NCBI GenBank assembly: GCA_945877135.1
Contig: CAMCQY010000020.1
Coordinates: forward strand, 1-39,407
Reading direction: 5' to 3'
Source of the DNA: Candidatus Kuenenia stuttgartensis
GTDB taxonomy: Bacteria; Planctomycetota; Planctomycetia; Pirellulales; UBA1268
Length of the DNA stretch: 39,407 nucleotides
In this document: piece by piece, positions 26,551-35,214 of the stretch
How positions within the stretch are numbered: the first letter of the stretch is position 1
Layout of the letters: every line of letters begins with the position of its first letter
Position numbers and translations under genes: made by a program
The notes under the pieces: model-generated
What the model was told of the DNA's origin: nothing
The model's input: the letters and a program-made list of their open reading frames with translations, nothing else
Databases searched by the model: none

Positions 26551-27618
26551 ATGCCCCACTGCTCACCTCTTTCGTCAGCCCGCCTGCGGTGGGCCTCGAC
26601 CCTCGGCGTGGCCTTGGCTGCGCTGGTGGCGGCGTGGTGCGATCGGCTACCGGCAGCGGAGCAGTCATACGCTCAGGATGAACGCTCCTACGCCGTCTTC
26701 GATGCGCTCTTTCTGCAGCGGAACAACGCCACAGTCGACCGGCCGGTCGTCGTGGACAGCACCGCCCCGAACGTAGCCGTCATCTCGACGGGCGATCTGC
26801 AGAGCACGATCGGGACCGGAGCACGCTTGCTCTACGGAAACTATGGCGAAGACGACATCGGCTGGGAGGTTGGCTATCTCGGCGTCTATGGCATGAGCGC
26901 CACCAGAGAGGCCACCAGTGCGGGCGGCTCCCTCGAGGCTTCCGATCAGGTGTTCGCCGCACAGACTGGACTCAACAATGGGTTTTCGGCGCGTGTCACC
27001 GACAGTTCCTCGATCAATTCGATCGAGCTCAACATGGTCTTCCACGACTACGACGGCGGCTACAACCGGCGTTCGGGACGCCCGTGGCAGCGGTGCGAGG
27101 GCTACGACGGCGGTCACGTCGACTGGATCGGCGGCTTCCGCTGGGCCAACCTCCAGGATGAGGCCGTCCTGGCAATTCCGCCCGGATCATCACCGCAACC
27201 GAGCACCTACAGCGTGAATGCAACCTCGAATCTATTCGCCGCACAGGTCGGCACCCGGGGCCGCATGGCCTTTGAGCGGTGGGCGGTCGAGGGCTGGATG
27301 AAGATCGGCGTCGCCGGCACGACGCTGTCGCAGTCGCAGACACTGTACGACGCCCTGTCGACCACGCCGTTTCGGCAACCGCAGTCGTCCGACGCCGTCG
27401 GCATGGGCATGATCGCCGACATGAACCTCTCCGCCATCTATCGATTCAATGATGTCTGGGGCCTGCGGGTGGGCTACAACCTGATTTGGCTGACGGGCGT
27501 GGCCCTGGCGCCAGACCAGTGGGACTTCACTCCCAGCCAGGCCGGTGGCACCGGCCTCAATGGCACCGGGAGCATGTTTTTGAGTGGTGCCAATCTGGGC
27601 CTCGAGGCACGTTGGTAG
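26551..27618 (+). CDS. BBP7-family outer membrane beta-barrel protein (copy 2)
   Basis: Predicted 355-residue exported barrel, clearly paralogous to the protein at 15424-16584. Shared blocks: FDALFLQRNN, GDLQSTIGTGARLLYGNYG, GWEVGYLGVYGM, RWAVEGWMKIGVAGT and the C-terminal WGLRVGYNLIWLTGVALAP then SGANLGLEARW. The ATG at 26551 gives a signal peptide (RWASTLGVALAALVAAW, cleavage near LPAA); a GTG at 26509 would add 14 residues. Unlike copy 1 it lacks the RRCCCC cluster and most of the cysteines. It converges on the FKBP-bearing surface-protein gene with 45 bases between stops, repeating the arrangement of copy 1 and the giant gene. Confidence 0.88.
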   Translation: MPHCSPLSSARLRWASTLGVALAALVAAWCDRLPAAEQSYAQDERSYAVFDALFLQRNNATVDRPVVVDSTAPNVAVISTGDLQSTIGTGARLLYGNYGEDDIGWEVGYLGVYGMSATREATSAGGSLEASDQVFAAQTGLNNGFSARVTDSSSINSIELNMVFHDYDGGYNRRSGRPWQRCEGYDGGHVDWIGGFRWANLQDEAVLAIPPGSSPQPSTYSVNATSNLFAAQVGTRGRMAFERWAVEGWMKIGVAGTTLSQSQTLYDALSTTPFRQPQSSDAVGMGMIADMNLSAIYRFNDVWGLRVGYNLIWLTGVALAPDQWDFTPSQAGGTGLNGTGSMFLSGANLGLEARW

Positions 27619-27663
27619 GCACGTCACTGTCTCCAACGGGGGCAGGCCTCGCCCCGAAACGAC

Positions 27664-29655
27664 TTAGGTCGTCGACAAAAGTTCGACATCGAAAACGAGC
27701 GTCGAATCTGGCGGAATGTTGGGCGGTTGGCCCGCGGCACCATATGCCAGATTCGCCGGGATGACGAACTGCGTCCGGCCGCCGACACGCATCGTCCTAA
27801 GCCCTTCGGTCCAGCCGGCGATCACCTGGTTGAGATTGAACTCAATGCCTTGATTGCCGTCGAAGCGGGTGCCGTTGAGCAACCATCCTTCGTAGTTCAC
27901 CTTCACTCTCGCGGTGCTCGACGAGGGTCTGTTGCCGGTGCCGACCACCAGTTCCTTGTACTTCAGTCCGCTGCTCGTCGTCGTGAAGCCGCTGTCGGTC
28001 AGCGCAGCCGGAAAACCAGCCGACCCTGCGGTGAACCCACCAAAGGAACTCGTTGCCAACCGAGGACTGCTGAACGCAGCCGGGGAGGCGATCTGCATCG
28101 CACCTGCCAGTCCGGCCACGCTGTCCTGCAGCACTCCGGCCGTGGAGTAATTCCGTAGCCGCGAGCTACCTGCTCCACCCTGCACCGTCTTGATGACGTC
28201 GACGCGGCCATCGCCGTTGGTATCGACGCCAGTTGCGACGACCGGGGCACTTCTGGTAGCCAGATCGGAGAAGGCGGCGAACCTGGCAAGGCGGGGATTG
28301 GACGCGGCGCCCGCGCGGCCGTCGTACACTTCTACCAGCGACTGCCCGCCGCCAGCCTGGGCGACCGTGATGTCGGGAATCAAGTCCGCGTTCACCCGGC
28401 CAACGTCAACGGACAGTCCACCCACGAACGAAGCCGAAAAAGGCCGAATCGTATCGACGACCACTGGCACCGCCGGGGCGACATTGTAGACCCGCACAAG
28501 AGGCGCAACACCCGCACTCGTGGCGACGACCAGCTCACACTTTCCGTCCAAACTGCTGCCGTTGGTGATCGTCGAGCCTGCAAACGTCCCGAAATCGCCA
28601 GCCGCAATCGAGGCGCCACCCTTGGCCGCTGGAAACGGCGTGAACGAGCGGAGGAGTGTCAGTGGACCGCCCACCGCGGTTGGAGTCGACTGATAGATCT
28701 TCACCGCGGCGGACCCAAACGCTTTGGCCACGGCGACGTCGGCCAACCCATCACCAGTGAAGTCGCCGACGACAACGTTGAGTCCGCGGTCATAGCCGGG
28801 CCCGAAGGGCTGCAGGCTGTAGCGAGTGTCCTTGACGAGCGTCACGGTGCCGTCCGAAGCGACGTTCTGCTGCAACACCGCGAATTGGCCGACGCGGCCA
28901 TAGTTGGGAACAGCCACCACCTCCGCCGTGCCGTTCCCGTCGAGATCGGCGAGGGCCGTCCGCACTCCCGTTTTGAAATCGGTCTCGAAGGCAAACGCCT
29001 GCGCGATCATCGCTCCCGTAGCGGGATTCACCAATCGCACAAGCGACGTGCCCGACCAGCTTCCATCGTCGGCGACGGCGATCGACCTGGGGACAAACCG
29101 GTCGGTGTCGGTAGCCGAGTTGTTCGCGGTGTTCGTTTCACCGCTGGCCGCACCGACGGTGGCCGAGCTCACCAGGTCTCCTGTGGCCGAAGCACCCACG
29201 TCGGCGACGATCGTAAACACTGCCTTGCCGTTGGCCGGGAGCGTGATCCTGGTATTGAGATTGCCGGCGCCCACGGCTGCGCCCGTGGCACCGCCTGTGT
29301 AGGCAACCTTCCACGTGCTCTGCGTGATGGCACTCGCCATCGACGTCGTCACTTCCGCGTCTGTGGCGGTGGCGTCGCCCTTATTCTCGACGGTGAGCGT
29401 GTAGACGACCTGCGAGGCGGGCGAATAGAACGTGCGGTCGACGTTGGCCGCAATGTTGTCATTGAATGACAAGACGAGATCGGCCGCCATCAGGCTCCGC
29501 TGCTCGAGCTGCTCGGGGTCGCCCAATGCCAGTCCCAGCTGTTCCCAGTTCCCAAGACCATGCCGACGAGCACGAAGCGTGCCGCGACGCCTCCTCACCG
29601 AACGGTTCAGTCCGGTGGCCGAGGATCGGGATGGGAAAAGTGACAGCATTCGCAT
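27664..29655 (-). CDS. Surface protein: DUF11 + FG-GAP-like repeats + C-terminal FKBP peptidyl-prolyl isomerase
   Basis: Predicted 663-residue protein. The ATG at 29655 has CGGAG about eight bases upstream. An Arg-rich N-terminus leads to [16 protein letters not shown] (46-60), the LExR-type planctomycete surface motif. A DUF11-like domain spans about 60-200 ([20 protein letters not shown]). FG-GAP-like repeats follow, with [33 protein letters not shown] and [14 protein letters not shown], which are calcium-loop-like D-x-x-G-[DN]-G patterns, plus '[11 protein letters not shown]'. The last 105 residues are a complete FKBP fold: [64 protein letters not shown]. It probably catalyses prolyl isomerisation outside the cytoplasm, perhaps on neighbouring Pro-rich surface proteins (inference). 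Shares its module order with the giant gene product. Confidence 0.9.
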   Translation of the reverse strand: MRMLSLFPSRSSATGLNRSVRRRRGTLRARRHGLGNWEQLGLALGDPEQLEQRSLMAADLVLSFNDNIAANVDRTFYSPASQVVYTLTVENKGDATATDAEVTTSMASAITQSTWKVAYTGGATGAAVGAGNLNTRITLPANGKAVFTIVADVGASATGDLVSSATVGAASGETNTANNSATDTDRFVPRSIAVADDGSWSGTSLVRLVNPATGAMIAQAFAFETDFKTGVRTALADLDGNGTAEVVAVPNYGRVGQFAVLQQNVASDGTVTLVKDTRYSLQPFGPGYDRGLNVVVGDFTGDGLADVAVAKAFGSAAVKIYQSTPTAVGGPLTLLRSFTPFPAAKGGASIAAGDFGTFAGSTITNGSSLDGKCELVVATSAGVAPLVRVYNVAPAVPVVVDTIRPFSASFVGGLSVDVGRVNADLIPDITVAQAGGGQSLVEVYDGRAGAASNPRLARFAAFSDLATRSAPVVATGVDTNGDGRVDVIKTVQGGAGSSRLRNYSTAGVLQDSVAGLAGAMQIASPAAFSSPRLATSSFGGFTAGSAGFPAALTDSGFTTTSSGLKYKELVVGTGNRPSSSTARVKVNYEGWLLNGTRFDGNQGIEFNLNQVIAGWTEGLRTMRVGGRTQFVIPANLAYGAAGQPPNIPPDSTLVFDVELLSTT

Positions 29656-29746
29656 GGGATAACTCCGAGAGAGACGATCGACATCTCTACGCTCAGAACT
29701 ACCCCATGGTTCACAAAGGGTCAAATTTTCGGTCTTTTCCGATCAT

Positions 29747-31006
29747 TCAACCGGTCGCCGCAGGCTCTTTGGCAGCCATTTCGGCGGCCTGCATCTCGTC
29801 CATGAGCGGCCAGAGGGAGTCGATGTCGGGCTTGAAGAGGTCGCCGATCAGCACGTCGGTGATCAGCCCCTTGCGGTCGGGATGCTCCCGCACGAACTTG
29901 CCGAAGTTGAGGCCTTCGTAGAACTGGCAGACGAGCTTTCGCATCCGGTCCATAGCGGCGATATAGCCGGGGCCCCATGTGCCAAGCCGCGCGGCCGAGG
30001 TGTCGCCAGCGGTAAGTCCGGCGGTGATGGCATCTGCCGCCTGAGCCCCGGAAATCAGCGCCAGCAGAATGCCCGAGGAGTAGAGCGGGTCGAGGAAACC
30101 GAACGCATCACCCACCAACACCCAGCCATCTCCGGCAACCTGCCGGGAGCGGTAGGAATATTCCTTGGCGGCACTGAACGGCGCCACGCGCTGCGCCGCA
30201 GCGATCCGGGGCTGCACGCCGAGGCAACGCTCCACTTCCTCGAAATAGATCGCTTCCAGCTCCTTGGAATTCCTGCCCTTGAAGAGGTAGTCGAAAGGAG
30301 CAACCACGCCCACACTGACAAGGTCGTCCTGCAGCGGGATGAACCAGAACCAGCCGATCTTGCCCTTCGTCTGCATCACAAGGGTCGCCCCCTCGTCGCG
30401 GCCAGCGTCCCGCTTTGCTCCCTTCCAGTAGGTCCAGATGGCGGCCTTCTTCAGCACCGGGTCCCACTCCCGCAGGCCAAGCCGATCCTGAATCAGGCAG
30501 CTCTGGCCGGCAGCATCGACGACCACCGCGCTGCGGATCTCCCGCTCCACGCCCGCCTCGTCGATCGCCCGCACGCCCACCGCCCGACCGTCCTCGAAGA
30601 GCACGTCGAGCACGCGAACGCCCTCCTCCACATCGACACCATGCTCGCGGGCATTGTCGAGCATCATCTGGTCGAATTCGGCCCGCGTCACCTGCCAGGT
30701 CTGCGAGCTTGCATGCGGCTTGTAATCGCCAAAGTAGAAGGGCTCGGAGAGCTTTCCCTGCTCGGTGACGAACTGCACGCTGTGCTTTTCGACAAACCGG
30801 CTCCCCTGCAACTTGGCGAGCATGCCGAGCCGTTCGAGCACCCAGAACGTCTCGGGGATCAACGATTCGCCGATGTGATAGCGGGGGAACCGCTCCCGCT
30901 CGAGCAGTTGCACCCGAAAGCCAGCCTTGGCTACAAGCGTCGCCACGGTGGCCCCAGACGGACCGCCACCGATCACCACCACATCGGGCCGCACCGCGTC
31001 GATCAT
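29747..31006 (-). CDS. FAD-dependent oxidoreductase, flavin-dependent halogenase-like
   Basis: Predicted 419-residue flavoprotein. The ATG at 31006 follows AAGGAGG by seven bases and is preferred over an in-frame ATG at 31027. Dinucleotide fold GGGPSG at 13-18 (VVVIGGGPSGATVATLVAK); FPRYHIGESLIP at 40-51; Lys74 in FVEKHSVQF, at the position of the catalytic lysine of flavin-dependent halogenases; W219-F-W-F-I-P224, an exact match to the WxWxIP halogenase motif; and VLVGDAFGFLDPLYSSGI near 296-312 for FAD ribityl binding. These make a halogenase or halogenase-like monooxygenase the best call. The wider family (geranylgeranyl reductase and FixC-like enzymes) shares the fold but usually not WxWxIP. 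No flavin reductase or biosynthetic cluster is adjacent, so the substrate is unknown. Confidence 0.82.
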   Translation of the reverse strand: MIDAVRPDVVVIGGGPSGATVATLVAKAGFRVQLLERERFPRYHIGESLIPETFWVLERLGMLAKLQGSRFVEKHSVQFVTEQGKLSEPFYFGDYKPHASSQTWQVTRAEFDQMMLDNAREHGVDVEEGVRVLDVLFEDGRAVGVRAIDEAGVEREIRSAVVVDAAGQSCLIQDRLGLREWDPVLKKAAIWTYWKGAKRDAGRDEGATLVMQTKGKIGWFWFIPLQDDLVSVGVVAPFDYLFKGRNSKELEAIYFEEVERCLGVQPRIAAAQRVAPFSAAKEYSYRSRQVAGDGWVLVGDAFGFLDPLYSSGILLALISGAQAADAITAGLTAGDTSAARLGTWGPGYIAAMDRMRKLVCQFYEGLNFGKFVREHPDRKGLITDVLIGDLFKPDIDSLWPLMDEMQAAEMAAKEPAATG

Positions 31007-31013
31007 GATCTGG

Positions 31014-31020
31014 CCTCCTT
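31014..31020 (-). promoter_or_regulatory. Ribosome-binding site of the halogenase-like gene
   Basis: AAGGAGG on the minus strand, seven bases before the ATG at 31006. It decides between this ATG and the in-frame ATG seven codons upstream. Confidence 0.8.
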
Positions 31021-31086
31021 CTGACACACTGCTCTTTTATAGCATCGTCAGAAGGGCCAGACAGGGTCGAAAAGATCCCAGAACGG

Positions 31087-33738
31087 TCACTTTTGCCGCT
31101 GGAATTCCAGTGGCTTGGCTTCTTTGGGGGCCCCAACCAGCGTGAAGTCGAAGGCGTCGGCCCCCTTTGACTTCACGTTGCCGACCATGGAGCCCGCCGT
31201 CTCGGTATTGAGCGCAATCGCGTCGCGGGCAGTTTCCACGGTGCCCGAGAGTTCAACCGGCGGTCTGCCGGCTGGCGTGGCCTTCCAGGTGAACTTGGAA
31301 TCCTCCGTGATGCTCAGCATCACGGTGTCCTTGCCACTGATGGCCTTCCAGGTTCCCACGAGATCGGTCTCGGGGCCGGCCGGCGCCGCGGTGGCTGCTG
31401 GTGCAGCAGCGGCGGACGGGCTGGCCGGCTGGGCCGCCTCCGCCTTCGGTTCCTCCGGCGGCGTGATTGCCTCGAGCAACCGCTTGGCGACCAGGTCGCC
31501 CGGCTGCTTCGCGACAACCACCTTGAGAGCCTCCGCCGCCATGTCGGCATGGCCACCCACCAGATAGTGGTAGGCCAGCACGAAGTGGCCCGCTGCGCTG
31601 TCGGGATTCGCGCGACAGAAGTCTTCGAGTTTACGGAGGTGCGCCGTGTAGGCATCGACCGATCCATAGACGTTGCTAATCGTCGTCCAGTCCATGCCCG
31701 GAGCGGACACCAGCACGGAGTTGAGCGTGGCCGCAGCCTCGGGGTAGCGGCCGAGCGCGAAGAGGGTGAGCGCCCGCACCTCGTGGATCACCGAATCCTT
31801 GGGCGAAGCCTTCACAGCCCGATCAAAGCCAGCGAGCGCGCCGGAGTAGTCACCGGCCTTGAACTTGGCGAGCGCGTCGTCAACTGCGGCATTCGCCTCG
31901 TTGTTGACCGGCGCGGCCGTCGCGTTGCCGCCAGCACCGGCACCACCGGCCGCCGTGCCGCCCACGCCACCCTGAGCGTCGGTCGCGTTCGAAAGGTCGC
32001 CGTCGTTGGTGATGTAGTTATTCACCACCACCGGTTGGGAGTAGTCATAGGGAGACGAGGCCACGACCGCGGACGGAATCGAGGCGTAGTAGGGGTTTAC
32101 ATAGCCGGCCCCGCCGTAGCCCATGCTGCCGTAGCCGAGTCCCCAGCCGCCGATGGTGGAGGCGAGGCCCCACGTCGCGGCGCCGAAGGCAAGGGGCGCC
32201 CACCAGCCGCCGCCGTAGTTGTTGCCCCAGTTGCCGTTCCAGCAGCCGCTATACCAGCCACCGTAGTGCGGATTGACGAAGCCGTCGTTCCAATTGTTGG
32301 CCCAGCCACCACCGTAACCACCGCCCCAGCCGCCACCATAACCGCCGCCATACCCGCCACCGGGATAGCCCCAGCCGCCGCCGTAACCACCGCCGTTGAC
32401 GTTGATGTTGTTGAAGTTGTTGTTGCCACCGATGGAGTTGCCGATGGAGTTGCCAATGTTATTGCCACTGCCATTGCCGATTCCATTTCCAATGCCGTTC
32501 CCAATGCCATTGCCAACGTTGTTGCCGATGCCATTGCCGATGCCTGGACGATTGCCACCGATGCCAGGGCGACCGGGACGATCCCCAGGACGGTTCGGCC
32601 AGTTGCCACCGATGCCCGGCCGATCACCACCGATACCGGGCCGATCACCACCGATACCGGGCCGGTTCCCGTTCAGGCCACCACCCCCGATCTGACCGGG
32701 AAGCGTCGTGGGACGGTTGCCACCGCCGATGCCGGGACGATTTCCACCCGCGAGCCCACCGCCAGCGCCGAGCCCACCGCCAGCGCCAGGGCCAACCTGA
32801 CCGGGGAGCGTCGTGGGCCGATTTCCGCCACCCAAGCCAGGGCGATTTCCACCACCGAGCCCACCGCCACCGCCAGTGCCAGGGCCGATCTGGCCGGGCA
32901 AGGTTGTGGGACGGTTCGGCCCGCCACCCGCCAAGCCACCACCGCCGAGACCTGGCGCCGGGAAGGGCTTGGTTGTCGGTGTGCCGCCGAGGCTCGGCCG
33001 ATCGAGCGGCCGCGTTGACAGCCCAGGACGGTTGCCTGCTCCGCCACCCAGGCCAGGAAGCGTCGTGGCACCGCCAGGGCCGATGCCACCGGGGCGTTGC
33101 CCCGCGCCCATGCCACCGAGGCCCATGCCACCGGGACGCTGTCCCGGCTGCGGGAAGGCGGCCGCAGGCCGATTGGCAAAACCACCGCCAGGCCGACTGG
33201 CTGCGCCGCCGTTCAGCCCAGCAGGAAGACCAGCCGGCCGATTGAGACCGCCCATTCCGCCACCAGGCTGCGGCGCTGGCCGGTTCATGCCACCGCCCGC
33301 CAGGCCTGGCGTGCCGCCCGGCCGCATCGTGCCCAGTCCGGGCCGCGGTGATCCCATGCCGGGCCGCTGCTGCATGGCGGGGGCCGGTCGAATCCCGGCG
33401 CTCGGCAGTGAAGGCCGCGACATATTGGGAGCGCCGCCCATGCTGGGCCGCTGGAAATTCGGCCGCTGCGCCTGCATGCCACCCATGTTGGGCCGCTGCA
33501 TCTGGGGCCGCTGTTGCATCTGCGGCCGTGCCTGCATTTGTGGCCGTGCCTGCTGCGGCCGGGACTGCATCTGCGGACGCTGCATCGGTGCCGCTGGGCG
33601 TGCCATCGGGGCCGCCGGACGCGACATCGCCGGTCGGCCGCCGCCGCCCGCGCCTCCTCGGCCACGCTGCGCGCCGTGCCCCACAACGGGAGCGGCAACC
33701 AGCACCATCACGCAGGCACAAGCAAGCAATCGTCGCAT
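31087..33738 (-). CDS. Secreted Gly/Pro/Asn-rich low-complexity protein with TPR-like and lipocalin-like C-terminus
   Basis: Predicted 883-residue exported protein. The ATG at 33738, with AAGGG upstream, gives signal peptide 1-23 (LLACACVMVLVAAPVVGHGA). Then, in order: a Met/Gln/Pro/Arg-rich segment (repeated RPQMQ and AAPMxRP); a long Gly-rich segment with four copies of NRPTTLPGQ[IV]G and several RPGIGG; a Gly-Asn-Ile run (GIGNGIGNGIGN, near 32.5 kb); a Tyr/Trp/Gly segment (YGGGYGGGW); a TPR-like helical domain at about 615-760 (ALAKFKAGDYSGALAGFDRA, YPEAAATLNSVLV, AAGHFVLAYHYLVGGHADMA); and a C-terminal beta domain (DLVGTWKAISGKDTVMLSI) resembling a lipocalin-like barrel. Similar Gly-rich plus TPR proteins occur in planctomycetes; function unknown, possibly wall matrix. 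Lies 80 bases upstream of the halogenase-like gene on the same strand. Confidence 0.8.
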   Translation of the reverse strand: MRRLLACACVMVLVAAPVVGHGAQRGRGGAGGGGRPAMSRPAAPMARPAAPMQRPQMQSRPQQARPQMQARPQMQQRPQMQRPNMGGMQAQRPNFQRPSMGGAPNMSRPSLPSAGIRPAPAMQQRPGMGSPRPGLGTMRPGGTPGLAGGGMNRPAPQPGGGMGGLNRPAGLPAGLNGGAASRPGGGFANRPAAAFPQPGQRPGGMGLGGMGAGQRPGGIGPGGATTLPGLGGGAGNRPGLSTRPLDRPSLGGTPTTKPFPAPGLGGGGLAGGGPNRPTTLPGQIGPGTGGGGGLGGGNRPGLGGGNRPTTLPGQVGPGAGGGLGAGGGLAGGNRPGIGGGNRPTTLPGQIGGGGLNGNRPGIGGDRPGIGGDRPGIGGNWPNRPGDRPGRPGIGGNRPGIGNGIGNNVGNGIGNGIGNGIGNGSGNNIGNSIGNSIGGNNNFNNINVNGGGYGGGWGYPGGGYGGGYGGGWGGGYGGGWANNWNDGFVNPHYGGWYSGCWNGNWGNNYGGGWWAPLAFGAATWGLASTIGGWGLGYGSMGYGGAGYVNPYYASIPSAVVASSPYDYSQPVVVNNYITNDGDLSNATDAQGGVGGTAAGGAGAGGNATAAPVNNEANAAVDDALAKFKAGDYSGALAGFDRAVKASPKDSVIHEVRALTLFALGRYPEAAATLNSVLVSAPGMDWTTISNVYGSVDAYTAHLRKLEDFCRANPDSAAGHFVLAYHYLVGGHADMAAEALKVVVAKQPGDLVAKRLLEAITPPEEPKAEAAQPASPSAAAAPAATAAPAGPETDLVGTWKAISGKDTVMLSITEDSKFTWKATPAGRPPVELSGTVETARDAIALNTETAGSMVGNVKSKGADAFDFTLVGAPKEAKPLEFQRQK
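32350..33660 (-). repeat. Low-complexity coding repeats of the Gly-rich protein
   Basis: Short imperfect repeats in the coding sequence: RPQMQ-type units near 33.48-33.60 kb, NRPTTLPGQ-type units at about 32.69-32.93 kb, RPGIGG units near 32.55-32.69 kb, GIGN units near 32.43-32.54 kb and YGGG units near 32.35-32.40 kb. They make the reverse strand appear open for long stretches. Confidence 0.75.
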
Positions 33739-33862
33739 TCCAGTCACCCTTTCGAAGAAACCGAGTCGGTTTTTTGAGACGCTGTCCGCCACCCTCTGCG
33801 AATCACACTCCCGTGAGGGCACACATGGTGCCGCCCTCCAGCAGCACCACTCTGCGCCGCTA

Positions 33863-34921
33863 TCACTTCCCCGCTGGCACCACCACTGGTGTGGCCGCGG
33901 GCTTCGCTGCCGCCGCCGCACCCGGCTGAGGCGGCTTCCGCGCGATCACGAGTTCGAAGTCGGGCTCCTCGCCACCGGCCACGATGCGATCGGTGCTCCT
34001 CACCACAAAGTGGTCTTGGTCCTTGACCAGCAGCGTCACCGTGGCGGATGCCGTGCTGGCATCGGGCATCGTGGCTTCCGTCTTCGCAACCCAGCCGTTG
34101 TCGATCGGGGTCCACTCGCCGTGGCTGAATCCACCGTCCGAGTCGAACGTCCAAGAGCGGAGCACGCCCTCCACGGGATCCCAGCCGATTCGCTGCACAC
34201 TCTTCGATTCGGGTTGTCCACCGACGCTGAGCACGTAGTCGCCGAGAATATAATTGCCGTCCTCGCTCCAACGGTAGCTGATCGCAGTGCGTCCCTCTGG
34301 GCTCTCATCCACCCAGTCGCCAACGAGAAATGAGAGCGGTTGGAGCATCTCCTCTGCCGTAGGAGCCGGATCATCGGCAAACTCGCGATACGATGCGATG
34401 GGCCACTTGTCGCCCACCTTGTCGCGGACGGCGATATACCGCATCTGCGCCTCCGCCGCGCCCGCCTCGGCGGTGATCTGCCGGACACCTTCTTCGACCG
34501 CGAGGCTGTCTCCGATCGAACGGACAGAGGTCACCTCCATCGCCATCACAGCCTTGGGAAACTTCTCGAAGAAGGCCTTGAAGAGCGCAGTGATCTCGGC
34601 CCGGCCGGTGTAGACGTTGCCATTCTCGTCAACGAGTTCACCCTTCTCCATGAAGAGGGCCGCCACGCCGGCCGGATCGGCGGCGTTGAAGGCTTTGACG
34701 GTCGCCTCCATCTCGCGGCGGATCATCGCTGCGAACTCGGGCGAGGCAGCCACATCGGCCGGCCCAGCAGCCACGCCAGCGGCAACGTCCGCTGCCTTCG
34801 CCGGTACGACCACTGATTGCACCTCGGCGCCGACCATGACGCCCGCCGGCATGAGCGCGGCCAGGAGCAACCACGCCGCCCCCTGCCGTCCACTGCGGAG
34901 GCCCGTTTTGACCACGTTCAT
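33863..34921 (-). CDS. Secreted NTF2-like (SgcJ/EcaC, DUF4440-type) protein with C-terminal beta domain
   Basis: Predicted 352-residue exported protein. The ATG at 34921 is preceded by GAGGG and gives a signal peptide of about 32 residues (AAWLLLAALMPAGVMVGA). Residues 61-185 are an NTF2/SnoaL-like domain: FAAMIRREMEATVKAFNAAD, VAALFMEKGELVDENGNVYT, then GRAEITALFKAFFEKFP, the pattern of the SgcJ/EcaC group. Residues about 195-335 are a beta-rich domain (SFLVGDWVDESPEGRTAISY, HGEWTPIDNGWVAKTEATMP) similar to lipocalin-like/DUF1579 domains. The tail is Pro/Ala-rich. The enzymatic role is not established for most of this group. Upstream of the Gly-rich gene on the same strand with a 124-base gap, so possibly co-transcribed. 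Confidence 0.82.
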   Translation of the reverse strand: MNVVKTGLRSGRQGAAWLLLAALMPAGVMVGAEVQSVVVPAKAADVAAGVAAGPADVAASPEFAAMIRREMEATVKAFNAADPAGVAALFMEKGELVDENGNVYTGRAEITALFKAFFEKFPKAVMAMEVTSVRSIGDSLAVEEGVRQITAEAGAAEAQMRYIAVRDKVGDKWPIASYREFADDPAPTAEEMLQPLSFLVGDWVDESPEGRTAISYRWSEDGNYILGDYVLSVGGQPESKSVQRIGWDPVEGVLRSWTFDSDGGFSHGEWTPIDNGWVAKTEATMPDASTASATVTLLVKDQDHFVVRSTDRIVAGGEEPDFELVIARKPPQPGAAAAAKPAATPVVVPAGK

Positions 34922-35078
34922 ACTGCCCTCGTCTTCGGTTTCAGTTGCTTGGATGAAGATTGCCTGAGTACGTAGCGAAGCATTTTCTTTCCAAGCTTGC
35001 AAGCAGTGGATCGAGATTCCCGCGAGCAAGCGGACCCCGCAGCGATTCCGACGGGCGGCCGGCCCCCACCGGTCCGTT

Positions 35079-35134
35079 TGTCTCCCACTTGTTGTCTCCC
35101 ACTTGTTGTCTCCCGATTGTTGTCTCCCGCTTGC
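35079..35134. repeat. 14-base tandem repeat upstream of mscL
   Basis: Four consecutive 14-base units of consensus TGTCTCCCACTTGT at 35079, 35093, 35107 and 35121. The first two are identical; the third and fourth differ at two or three positions. It lies in the 293-base divergent region between the NTF2-like gene and mscL, 81 bases before the mscL start. Confidence 0.9.
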
Positions 35135-35201
35135 CCGGAAGACGTGCCAGCGGATAGGTTTTGGCGACTCGCATTCCGTCCAGCGCCGTCTCGTCAGCCC
35201 C

Positions 35202-35207
35202 AGGAAG
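35202..35207 (+). promoter_or_regulatory. Ribosome-binding site of mscL
   Basis: AGGAAG lies seven bases before the ATG at 35215. It supports that start over an in-frame ATG at 35161, which would add 18 residues absent from MscL proteins. Confidence 0.75.
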
Positions 35208-35214
35208 CTTTCCC

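Larger units (their letters stand above)
34922..35214. other. Divergent intergenic region between NTF2-like gene and mscL
   Basis: 293 bases that hold the 14-base tandem repeat at 35079-35134 and the mscL ribosome-binding site. Promoters for both genes are expected here, but none is clear by eye. Confidence 0.5.

Noticed and set aside
27619-27663. Bidirectional terminator between BBP7 copy 2 and the FKBP gene
   Set aside because: Only a weak 5-base GC stem (CGGGG/CCCCG near 27640-27657) and no U-run on either strand. Not enough to call.
31549-34333. Long plus-strand open frames (31549-33018, 32813-34333) opposite the Gly-rich gene
   Set aside because: Complement of low-complexity Gly/Pro codons gives Ala/Pro/Val-rich open frames. 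There is no signal peptide or domain, and the minus frame has a ribosome-binding site, signal peptide and TPR-like domain.
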